DNA from: Ramicandelaber brevisporus
Lineage: Eukaryota; Kickxellomycota; Ramicandelaberales; Ramicandelaberaceae
DNA: 64,000 bases
Direction: 5' to 3'
Assembly: GCA_025201865.1 (NCBI GenBank)
Contig: MU602742.1
Span: 1-64,000 of the forward strand
Every line of letters starts with the position of its first letter. The stretch's first letter is position 1. This document shows positions 31,117 through 39,610 of this stretch, in pieces. The position numbers and the translations under genes were made by a program. The notes under the pieces are model-generated. The model was not told the DNA's origin and made no database searches. It saw only the letters and a list, made by a program, of their open reading frames with translations.

Positions 31117-33492
31117 ATGTCAGGACTTGAGCAACTGCGACAGCGACAGCGCTTAAGACGGGCAGCAGGTGCTTTGAGTGGCTCGGTGACCGCAAACACT
31201 AGTGCTAGTGTGAGTGCTGGTGCTGGTGCTGGTGCTAGTACAAGCGCGTCTTCCGCAGCTAGGGCCACGGCTGACTCTGTATCACGGCAGTCTACACAGA
31301 CTATTCGAAGCGCACCCGCAGCCGTGCCACCACTGCAGCAACATCGACAGAAGGAACATGCAGTTTCACAAGCTTCGCCTGTAGATACAACACAGGCAGC
31401 AGTCAATGTGAACCGCAATCCATTTAGTGCCCATTCGGATATTAGTGGTCCATCTGAGAATCCGTTTGCTTTTGCCAGCCTCTTTACATCTACAGCACCA
31501 ACAACATCAGCGACAGCTGCAGTTTCGGCAGGCGATAAAAGAAAGGCTGACTCTAGCGACAGTGAGTATAGTGATGGGGATGGGGATGGAGATGGCGATG
31601 TGGTTGAATTAGACACACGGCCAGCATTTGTATTGCCCAGTACAACAACCTCCAATATTGTATCAATGATGCCGATTGATTCTGCGCCAGTTGTACCTAA
31701 TCATCTAGTGCAATTTAACATTGGGCAGACAACAACCACCAGCATTATTCCTGAATTGCGCCGCCAGCACAATGTATCAATGGCATATGGAAGTGAATAC
31801 TCATCGATCGAATCGGACGATGAGGATGAAGTGGATGCAGGTGATTGTTCAGATGTTGAGGATCAATACAGGGCTGAACTGGACAATATGGATATCATTC
31901 ATTCAACCGACGAGTCTAATTCTTTAGTGGAAGCATCATACAGCGAGATGAATATTGATGAATTTGAACAGATGGATATCGATCCGAGTTTATATAGAAT
32001 CATATCAAATGATAAACGAAGTGCATTAAATGAAAAGAAGAACAAGAAGAATGATACTAATGATAGTAGCAGTAGTAATGGCAATAAATATAACAACAGT
32101 AACAACAGTAACGGTGGCACTAATTACAGTGATGGTGATGGCGATGGTTATGGATCAGGTAAGATTGAAGATAATATGGCCAAACCAGCATTGTTATCCA
32201 AACTCACTCGAAAGTCTAATTCATATTCTAGCAATTTTTCAAGTGGACAGCGTCTTCTCACGTTACTGGGTGCAACTGACAAGAGTAATAGTATTAATCT
32301 TAATAATGACATTGTTAACGACAATAGACGTGCCAGTGAGTTTCAGTTTAGTACCGGTCGTAGATCCATTGCGCGTGCTGTATCCATCGCATCTTCCTCT
32401 TCTTCAGCATCAGCATCGTCAGCATTAGCATCTAGCCGTACAACAAGCACTGTGCCCACTTCAACGACGCGTACTCAAACATCCAAAGTAGCAACGACTC
32501 AGAAACAGAGAACACTCAAAGATCTTCCCCAGCCTTCATTCGAATGGCTGCTTTGTAGACAGATAACTATAACCAGTTCCAAGAGCATCTCTTCACTGTT
32601 TGAGGATACATCACTTCCGCAGTCTACGTATTTTGGTGATGATTTGAAAGTGTCAAACAGTATTGGACAATTGACATGTAGCTGGCAGCATCCAAGCAAT
32701 CCACACTCGCCTGCTCAATCTGAGAATCTGACTAGAATTATTAGAACTGGCAGATTAAATGAAGCCGATAAAATTGAATATGAGTATCTATTGAATCGTG
32801 AAAAACAATGGACTGATTCTCTTCAATCAGTATTCGATTCTGTTTATAACAACAACAATAATAATAACAATGGAATCGATCAGCATTTACCATCATATTT
32901 TTACATTATTGCAAATGACTTTGTTATTCTATTTCATGGAAAGTTAGCCGAGTTTGGACAGTGTGCTTGGATATCTCAATCAACTCGCGGCTTTAGACGT
33001 GTTCTTCGTACTAATGGCGTTCGTTTTACTCTCCCATTTGCCTCAGATGCTATTCAAGATACAAGCACAGATGCAGATGATGATGATGTCATTGCCGATA
33101 ATTCTCCTCATTCTGCTCTTAGTGTACAAGGAATGGATGCTATAGAGTGTTTATTGCAGTTTATGTTGAAATGGACAGATCCTGATCCGCTAAAGCGAGC
33201 CTGGTCTCCTCCATTGTTACTATCTCCGTGTCCCTTTACTGGTGCTGTGTTGCGGCGTGTTTCAGTTGAACACTCTGTGTCCAACCAGCAAACAGATGCT
33301 GGCATGAATGTGGTTTATAGAACAAACATCAATTGCAACGCTATATTGCCCCATGTTGTGCCCTCCTTGCTACGTGGACTCTCTAGCCTGTTCGATACTG
33401 CTACTGATTACACCATGTCAATGCCTGCGACTGTCGATCAGGCGAGCGGCCTGGGGTACCTGTCCTCCGCAGCAACTCGAACTATGAGCCAG
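31117..33492 (+). CDS. DONSON-like replication protein
   Basis: 792 residues, stop TGA at 33493-33495. A disordered, acidic N-terminal half includes NPFSAHSD and NPFAFASLF, the NPF motifs seen in DONSON. The C-terminal 300 residues hold the conserved core: QPSFEWLLCRQITITSS, CSWQHPSNP, YFYIIANDFVILF, STRGFRRVLRTNGVRFTLPF, LLLSPCPFTGAVLRR and ILPHVVPSLL, aligning well from memory with human DONSON ([33 protein letters not shown]). DONSON delivers GINS during assembly of the CMG helicase in animals. It is absent from budding and fission yeast, so a fungal copy is notable. Assignment is by remembered sequence, not by search. Confidence 0.8.
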
Positions 33493-33495
33493 TGA

Positions 33496-33855
33496 CAATG
33501 ACAACGCAATTACTGCACAACGACGTTGTTAAATACCCACCAATAGTAGATTACATTACACACTATAAAAAAAACGAATGCCTGATATAGTGAATTAGTA
33601 GTACATCTTTTCAAAGTAAAAAATAATAATAACTTGAATTGTTGTTGCGTGAACAAAGTGAGCCAATCGTTACAGAGTCAAGGAGGCTTGGTTTGCGGCC
33701 ATTGACAAACTTTTTCTCTCCCACACCTCTCTCACCCTATTTACTCCCGTGGACTTGTGAAACACAGCTTACCAGCTAATCAGCTACAGTTTAGAACAGA
33801 ACAGAGCAGAACAGAACAGAGCAGAACAAAGTGGAGAGCTACACAGAGGATCGCG
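33496..33855. other. Intergenic before the F-box gene
   Basis: No gene. Includes a GAACAGAACAGAGC repeat at about 33794-33832 that makes an upstream in-frame extension of the next ORF look coding (RTEQSRTEQSRT), which I judge to be leader. Confidence 0.5.
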
Positions 33856-35442
33856 ATGATAAACGAGAAGAAGTGTGGCAATGAAGCCGACAATACCAGC
33901 AGCGGCAACAACAACAACAACAAAAGCACAAGTGGCGGCGAAAGCAGTGATGACGTTGTTCCGCTCTCGTTCCGTTTTCTGGATCTCCCAGGTGATCTGG
34001 TTGGCTACATCCTGGCGTTTCTATCAGTTGCGAGCTCGGCGCGCCTTATGCCCGTCAACAGGGCTCTGCATGATTACTTGGCTGCTCGTGTTTGGCGCAC
34101 ATTGCCCGATTATCTTGCAGATGCCGAGAGTGGGCGTAAAGATGTGTTGGACAAGTATGGAAAGCATGTCCGAGTGATTAATCTGCTATACTCGTATTCC
34201 AATTCAGAATTCAAGGCTAGTGAATCATGGGTTGACCAATGTCCCAATGTTACTCATTATATATTTAATCCAAGCAAAGAGACTTTGGATACCCATTTGA
34301 CTGTTATAAAAGGTCTCAAAAATCTACGCAAACTGGAATTTGAGCTTCCTCAAACTGATTCTGCTGCTATATTGACTAGCATCCAAAAGGCCATTGGTAG
34401 CCATCCTTCTATTGAGCATGTATCTCTGGTTGGAAAAACCACTAGGCAGGTTGATTGGGCCAGTTGTGTTTCATTTTTTAATGGATTATCTGGTAATATC
34501 AAACGCACTGCATTTGACATTTCACTCAGTCTGGAGTCTATTAGCCAAGCCCCGCTTCCAGCTGCCATCGCTCCATATATGACGTCTATTAACTTCTTTG
34601 GTGGGCTTGGTGGAAGTTGTAACTCGTCTGTTCTGGAGTCTACATTTACTCCATCAGCCTCTCCTACCCTCGTGTTCCCAAAACTTGAAGAGCTCGCTAC
34701 CTCAATTTGCGATTGTACCAAAACTGGCGATGTTCTCTCCAAGCTGACTCAGAAGAAATTCCCTGCTCTGCGCCGTCTTCACATCACGGATTGCTCTCCT
34801 ACGTGCAGCCAAGCTCAAGACGCACGAACTGAATACGGATGCGGTCTTCTCAGGACTCTGTTCTCTAGTCCATGGCCCAACCTGACCGAGATCATCGTGG
34901 GGAGCCAAATCGCTCTCAGGACGTTCAGTCAGATTGTTGATAATTCTCCAAATATCGAGACGCTTGAGCTGGAAGTGGTTGTACCATCCTATCTGGCATC
35001 GACGCGTGGTGATGGTAGTGGCCCAAGTGTCATTTACTTTGATGAAATGGCCGCCAAGCTACCTCGCCTGGCCAATGCCACATTAATACTCAATGATATC
35101 CGTGTTGACGTGGATAATCCCGACTCTCTGTGGACTGCTCGTCGCGAGCTTGCATTCCCTGCCCTTGCCAAACTCTACCTCGACCAACCATCCCACATCT
35201 CCGGTGGTGCTATGGCTCTGCTGCTGCGTTCTCATGCTCTCACAGATTTGACTATCTGTGGCTATAACTATGCCAACCACAAGGATATCTCAGCCGCTGT
35301 AAAGGGCATCACTAGCTCTGTGCATCGTCTTGGCCTCGTCTGTGATTTTTGCGACGCTCCAAAGTCATTCGTTGATGGCATAATTGAGGATAACTTTACT
35401 CGCTGCATCAAGTCTGTCTTGCCACGCAAATACTCTAAATAG
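33856..35442 (+). CDS. F-box / leucine-rich-repeat-like protein
   Basis: 528 residues from the ATG at 33856. An F-box-like segment lies near residues 38-78 (FRFLDLPGDLVGYILAFLSVASSARLMPVNRALHDYLA), followed by irregular leucine-rich repeats (LRKLEFELP, IEHVSLVG, IETLELEVVVPS, LTDLTICGYN). F-box proteins link substrates to SCF ubiquitin ligases through Skp1; substrate unknown. Codon use and gene structure resemble neighbours. No closer family recognised. Confidence 0.7.
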   Translation: MINEKKCGNEADNTSSGNNNNNKSTSGGESSDDVVPLSFRFLDLPGDLVGYILAFLSVASSARLMPVNRALHDYLAARVWRTLPDYLADAESGRKDVLDKYGKHVRVINLLYSYSNSEFKASESWVDQCPNVTHYIFNPSKETLDTHLTVIKGLKNLRKLEFELPQTDSAAILTSIQKAIGSHPSIEHVSLVGKTTRQVDWASCVSFFNGLSGNIKRTAFDISLSLESISQAPLPAAIAPYMTSINFFGGLGGSCNSSVLESTFTPSASPTLVFPKLEELATSICDCTKTGDVLSKLTQKKFPALRRLHITDCSPTCSQAQDARTEYGCGLLRTLFSSPWPNLTEIIVGSQIALRTFSQIVDNSPNIETLELEVVVPSYLASTRGDGSGPSVIYFDEMAAKLPRLANATLILNDIRVDVDNPDSLWTARRELAFPALAKLYLDQPSHISGGAMALLLRSHALTDLTICGYNYANHKDISAAVKGITSSVHRLGLVCDFCDAPKSFVDGIIEDNFTRCIKSVLPRKYSK

Positions 35443-35463
35443 ATCACTCAACTAATTACCCTA

Positions 35464-35690
35464 TTAAATGGAAACAATTAGTATATTCAGCAGCATCAAG
35501 GCGCTAAATGTACTCAAACCAACGACAGCAACCCATACCATGTTTATAAAAGTATCTCGAATAACATGGACAGCAAGGATCGCCTCCCTCACAGCCGATA
35601 CAGGATTTGACTCAACCACAATGAACAGTGTTGCGCCAAGTAAACCAGCATAGCGAAGGAACGTACACGAACTGTTGAGGTAAAGATGTT
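35464..35690 (-). CDS. Possible last exon of a small membrane protein
   Basis: The minus strand from about 35690 to the TAA at 35464 reads LRYAGLLGATLFIVVES followed by a second hydrophobic segment (NMVWVAVVGLSTFSALMLLNILIVSI), i.e. two likely membrane helices separated by AVREAILAVHVIRDT. That middle part faintly recalls DUF599 proteins. No ATG opens the frame, so an upstream exon would be required, with acceptor candidates near TTAATAAG or CTCAACAG at 35670-35692. It would overlap the 5' end of the SelenoH gene on the other strand. Weak call. Confidence 0.25.
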
Positions 35691-35774
35691 CTTATTAATG
35701 AGAAGGAGGTAGAACATCCACAATTGTTACTAACCAATGATGAGAGCCCCCTTTGCTTTGTATTCGCAATCAAC

Positions 35775-36497
35775 ATGCCAAAATCAAAACGAAAAGAACT
35801 GGACGACGGCGATGGCGATCGCGGCTCTGGAGCTGGTGCTAAAGCTGCAGAGCCACCGCGTGCTCGTCGCTCCGCACGACTGCAGAATTCAGCTGCTGCC
35901 AATACCTCTGCAGCTGCTGCCGCGGCTCCTGATCAAGCATTAGCATCAGCACCACCAGCACCAGCACAGGCACAAGCACCGAAGCGCCGCAAGGTGACCA
36001 AGACGACTGCGTCTGTCACCAAGAAGCCCCTAGAAGAGAAGGTCATCGTGGCTACTACTACAGGCCACAATGACGATGATGTTGTTAAGGATGTTGCTAC
36101 TGCTGCTGCTACTGCTGATGATGATGATACCGAATCCAAGACACAGCCCAATGCATCTCCAGCTGCCACATCGAGTGCATCGGTTCGGATGACAGTTCTG
36201 CATTGCACCAGCTGACGAGTGTTTGGGAACCAGGCACGCTCGCTGCATTCAAGCGTCCAAGAAGCACTAGCGCCAGTTCCCGTTACACTGTCACTTAACC
36301 CATCCTCTGAGCCCAAGCCCGCCCGTGGCTCATTCGAGGTTTACCTGGCCATCAGCTCCAGCAAGGATGATAGCTCAGTATCATCAGCACTGGGCTCTTT
36401 GGTCTGGAGTGGCCACAAGCTTGGACCTCCTCGCAGGCTCAAGTTCCCTGATCACAGCGTTGTGATTGAAGCTGGTCAGGCGGCCTTGCAAAAATAA
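35775..36497 (+). CDS. SELENOH: Selenoprotein H with in-frame UGA (Sec147)
   Basis: 240 residues if TGA at 36213-36215 is read as selenocysteine. The N-terminal 135 residues are basic/Ala-rich with nuclear-localisation-type patches (PKSKRK, RARRSARL, APKRRKVTK) and an acidic run. The Rdx/thioredoxin-like domain begins MTVLHCTSU (Cys144, Sec147), then RVFGNQARSL, ARGSFEVYLA, LVWSGHKLGPPRRLKFPD and ends at TAA 36495-36497. Human SelenoH has the same HCTSURVYG, RRGSFEV and GPPRKLKFPE elements, with UGA at the identical place. SelenoH is a nuclear redox protein. A SECIS-like element lies 27 nt past the stop, and eEFSec is encoded in the same window. Standard gene finders would stop at residue 146 or split the gene. 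An out-of-frame ATG at 35737 precedes the start if the transcript begins that far upstream. Confidence 0.93.
36213..36215 (+). other. Selenocysteine-encoding TGA codon
   Basis: TGA in frame between TCA/AGC-type codons of CTS and CGA GTG TTT (RVF). It sits at the Sec position of the CxxU motif and homology continues on both sides. Confidence 0.9.
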
Positions 36498-36523
36498 CTG
36501 ACGGTTGTTGGATCATTTACTGT

Positions 36524-36594
36524 GTGATGGCGGTAATGATGAAAGCTAATGGCATTATAATAAACAAATGCCACATTATTATCCCTAGCCTGAT
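36524..36594 (+). promoter_or_regulatory. SECIS element candidate (form 2)
   Basis: By-eye fold: GTGA (36524-36527) faces TGAT (36591-36594) as the non-Watson-Crick quartet. GGC (36529-36531) pairs with GCC (36588-36590). GGTAATGATG (36532-36541) pairs with CATTATTATC (36574-36583), ten pairs including two G-U, leaving CCTA bulged on the 3' side. The 5' apical loop AAAGCTAAT starts with the required unpaired As. A ministem GGCATT/AATGCC (36551-36556 with 36567-36572) closes a 10-nt AU-rich loop. This order, quartet, about 13-bp helix, AA, ministem, is the form-2 eukaryotic SECIS. The helix is at the long end and the bulge is a blemish. Such elements recruit SBP2 and eEFSec to recode UGA. Confidence 0.75.
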
Positions 36595-36755
36595 AAAAAA
36601 AATGAGTAAGTTTTAATAACAACTTTAAAAGCACATATGGCTGGATAGAATGGTAACTTAGTATTTTGTGAAAAGATGAGGAGATAAAAAGATAAAAAGA
36701 TAAAAAAGATGAATATGTAAATAGGTGAATAGCTTGGGGGTGGTGGTTGCAACGA

Positions 36756-37937
36756 TTAATCGACACGTTGCTTCTTTGGCTTGATAGAGAGACACCAAAT
36801 GTCGAGGTATGCACAGATCTGGTTGATCACAGTGATGGCAAAGTGGCCATAGAGCGAGCCGGAGTAGACGAAGCATGCCCAAAGATAGTACGCCTCAAGC
36901 TTCTCGTCCATGAAGCGCTGCATGCGTCCATTCGTCAGCGCGGGAAGAGACGCATTGGCAGCACCAATCAGGAGTGGCCACAGCGCGGCATTGAAGAGCG
37001 GGAACGGTGCCTTCGAAACGTGGGCGACAATGATCTGGCCGACAGTGTATCCAAAGTTCGGGCAGACAGTCAGCAGGAACAGAATCAGGTTTTCGCTGAT
37101 CATCTTGGGGCTGTGCTCGAGCCAGACGTATCCAGCAGCAGTGAAGATGGCAAACGGCGTAAAGTTTAAGGCAACGCGGGCAACGCTAGCACCCTTGGCA
37201 CGGAAAGCGCTTGCCTGGTTGATGACGCTCCAGTAGATGGTCGGCAGCAGTAGGATCCAGGTGGTCACCACAAAGAGGTGGTTGAACTGCATCTGGCCAA
37301 GTGCTGGTGGCAGGAACGGAAGGAGGTTGGAGGCTGGGGCGAGCCAGTACTCTGGACCGTAAACGCCAGTCAAAATGTGAGTCGCCATGCTGAGGTGGAC
37401 ACCCTCAACGGCGCCGCTCAGATGGCCCAAGAACAGCACTCCAGTGGCGTGTTCTTCAGCAGTGGAGATGTAGAAATTCAGCAAGCCAGTGTACACAAAT
37501 GCAACTGTCCACCAGCTCAGGCCGAGATGCATTGTGGACGCCATTGTCATGAAGCCCAGCGTCGTGTTGAGCGAGTCGCAGCCATGGTCGAACAGCTCTC
37601 CAAGCGGGCCGGACGCACCGACGCGACGAGCCTGCTTGCCATCAACCGCATCGAAGGAGACGTAGGTAAACAAACCGATGCCGTACGCGAAATACATCCA
37701 GCGCGGCAGGTCACTGTTGAGCGTCTGGTCGTACCACAGCAATGTGCCCATGTTGACGACGACGCACATGAAGCCCAGCAGGGTAATCATATTGGGTGCA
37801 ATCCATAGCGGGAAGATGTTGATGAGCTGATTCCAGTAGTAGCCGAGCACATACCGTGACAGCAGACTGTGGTCAATGCCCTTGTAGGCATACAGCTTCA
37901 GGTTTGGCACGTACTCCTCTGGGATATATGCCGACAT
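36756..37937 (-). CDS. Choline/ethanolamine phosphotransferase
   Basis: 393 residues from the ATG at 37937. Multi-pass membrane protein with the CDP-alcohol phosphotransferase motif DG-x2-AR-x8-G-x3-D-x3-D in DAVDGKQARRVGASGPLGELFDHGCD (about residues 96-121). It transfers phosphocholine or phosphoethanolamine to diacylglycerol in the ER (final Kennedy-pathway step). CPT1 and EPT1 specificity cannot be separated by eye. Vertebrate EPT1 (SelenoI) is itself a selenoprotein with a C-terminal Sec extension; here the frame ends at TAA after KPKKQRVD, so this copy is not one. Convergent with SelenoH, with about 160 bp between the SECIS candidate and its stop codon. Confidence 0.92.
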   Translation of the reverse strand: MSAYIPEEYVPNLKLYAYKGIDHSLLSRYVLGYYWNQLINIFPLWIAPNMITLLGFMCVVVNMGTLLWYDQTLNSDLPRWMYFAYGIGLFTYVSFDAVDGKQARRVGASGPLGELFDHGCDSLNTTLGFMTMASTMHLGLSWWTVAFVYTGLLNFYISTAEEHATGVLFLGHLSGAVEGVHLSMATHILTGVYGPEYWLAPASNLLPFLPPALGQMQFNHLFVVTTWILLLPTIYWSVINQASAFRAKGASVARVALNFTPFAIFTAAGYVWLEHSPKMISENLILFLLTVCPNFGYTVGQIIVAHVSKAPFPLFNAALWPLLIGAANASLPALTNGRMQRFMDEKLEAYYLWACFVYSGSLYGHFAITVINQICAYLDIWCLSIKPKKQRVD

Positions 37938-38271
37938 GGTCAAACTGCAGTCGTTCTAGCGATCAGGAACGAGATGTGTATATCTGGCGTGGTGGTTGTC
38001 TTTTTTCTTCTTATTCGAAAGTCAGCTGTGCGCGCAGGTCAACAGCGACGGGGTGGTCAGACGAGACGACTGGCACAAGAAAAAAAACACCACCGCCTAC
38101 CACCACCCAACCTCCCCCTTATTTTTTTATTGTGAAAGTTCCATTCGGTGGTTGAACGCAATCGCGTGTATGCGCTCGTACGCGCGCGAGCACAGTTTGT
38201 GACACGTGGCTCAAAGTGAGGCTGATTCAAACCGAATTAAAGACATTTATGGTTTGGTCGATAGAATAGGT
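37938..38271. other. Intergenic, promoter of phosphotransferase gene
   Basis: No gene seen. Contains an A/C-rich block at about 38080-38130 and ACGCGCGCGAGC-type sequence near 38180. The RIB3 gene ends at its right edge. Confidence 0.45.
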
Positions 38272-39120
38272 TTAGGCGTATGACAGGGCAGGCTCTTCGC
38301 TGCCGTGGTTCTCGGTGAGCAGTCTGTATCTCACGAGGTCGGCAATTGTGATCATTTTCAGGCCGTGCTCACGAGCAAACTCGAGACAGTCGTCGCGGCG
38401 CTTCATGGTGCCGTCGTCGTTGACCAGCTCGCACAGCACAGCCGCTTCGGAGCGACCAGCAATACGGCAGAGATCAGTGCCACATTCGGTATGGCCGACA
38501 CGAGCGAGAACACCGCCAGGCTGAGAGCGCAGGGGCAGCATGTGGCCAGGCTGGCTAAACACAGAGCCGTCCGTGATGGTTGGATCGGCCAGCGCACGAA
38601 CAGTGGCGCAGCGGTCGGCAGCAGAGATGCCGGTGGTGGTGCCAATGCGGTAATCAATGCTGATTCCGTAGGCCGTGCGCATCATCTCGGTGTTGTTCTG
38701 GACCATGAGGGGGATGCCGAGCTGCTCCATTCTTTCGCCCTGGACTGCACAGCAAATGTAGCCGCTGGTGTGGCGGATCATGAAGGCGAATTTCTCCGGA
38801 GTGGCCAAATCGGCTGCAAAAATCAGATCACCTTCATTCTCACGGTCCTCGTTGTCGACAACTATAACCATCTCGCCACGGCCATATGCCTCGAGGGCCT
38901 CCTCGATGGGATCAAATGTGCACGCAATACTAGCCTTGCCGTTGCCATTTGCACTGCCGTTTGCTTGTGGGCTGTTGCTGCTGCTGTTGTTGCTGCTGTT
39001 GCTGCTGCTGCTGGTGGGCTTTTGGCTGAGGGCAAGTTGTCTCGTTTGCAGAGCTGTGCTGGCCTCGTCCCGACTTGGAGTGTATCCCTCTGGCTGAGGA
39101 CTTGCTTGTGTTGTAGTCAT
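38272..39120 (-). CDS. RIB3: 3,4-dihydroxy-2-butanone-4-phosphate synthase
   Basis: 282 residues; after a 65-residue Ser/Asn/Gln-rich N-terminal extension the whole RibB domain is present. Key motifs: DNEDRENEGDLIFAAD (residues 89-104, Mg-binding acidic loop), FMIRHTSGYICCA, TGISAADRCATVRALAD, FSQPGHMLPLRSQPGGVLARVGHTECGTDLC and LCELVNDDGTM. It converts ribulose 5-phosphate to the four-carbon precursor of riboflavin plus formate. It is a stand-alone enzyme, as in fungi, not fused to GTP cyclohydrolase II. The N-terminal extension is unusual in length for the family and comes with CAG/CTG repeats. Confidence 0.94.
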   Translation of the reverse strand: MTTTQASPQPEGYTPSRDEASTALQTRQLALSQKPTSSSSNSSNNSSSNSPQANGSANGNGKASIACTFDPIEEALEAYGRGEMVIVVDNEDRENEGDLIFAADLATPEKFAFMIRHTSGYICCAVQGERMEQLGIPLMVQNNTEMMRTAYGISIDYRIGTTTGISAADRCATVRALADPTITDGSVFSQPGHMLPLRSQPGGVLARVGHTECGTDLCRIAGRSEAAVLCELVNDDGTMKRRDDCLEFAREHGLKMITIADLVRYRLLTENHGSEEPALSYA

Positions 39121-39610
39121 CTTGATCAGCTGTATGGTTTAATCTTGTTGTTGTTGTAGTAGTAGTAGTAGTAGTAGTAGTAGCAGTAGTAGGTGGAGAG
39201 TAGGAGGTGAGGAGGGTAGGAAGCAAGAAGCTTTGAAGGAGTAATGTGGGGAGAAAAAAATATGAGGCAAAGTTTGCAGCGGCAATGGTTGAAAAACGAT
39301 GTTGCGGCGCTTGAAATGCGACGCCGCTGCAGCTGTGTGTTTTTTAAAATGAGCCAACTCGGCTTATAGCCACTCCGATTTGCTTATTCAGCAATAGATT
39401 GTTGATTACAGGAGTAACAAATGCACAGCCGAGACGCTGGGAAGTAGTAGGATTATACTGGTATTAAAAATAGGAGGGAGGGAAGACGATAGTGTGATTT
39501 CAAATCATGAAGCTGTGTCACTCGCCGGAACGCAACGCCCGCCATCAACTCCCACATTCTTCACACACACACACGCATCCACAGCCGAGCTCAACATTAC
39601 CAATAGCACG
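39121..39610. other. Divergent intergenic region, RIB3 / chitinase
   Basis: No gene. A TAG/GTA trinucleotide run occupies about 39156-39191 in the RIB3 leader. The rest holds both promoters. Confidence 0.5.
39156..39191. repeat. (GTA)n trinucleotide repeat
   Basis: About ten GTA units followed by GCAGTAGTAG, immediately upstream of RIB3 on its minus strand. Confidence 0.85.

Noticed and set aside
36600-36690. Alternative SECIS around AATGAGTAAGTTTTAATAACAACTT
   Set aside because: Only a five-pair AAGTT/AACTT hairpin and no facing TGAT; the 36524-36594 fold is much better.
36756-37937. Phosphotransferase as a SelenoI-type selenoprotein
   Set aside because: The frame ends in TAA, and no TGA-interrupted C-terminal extension is present.
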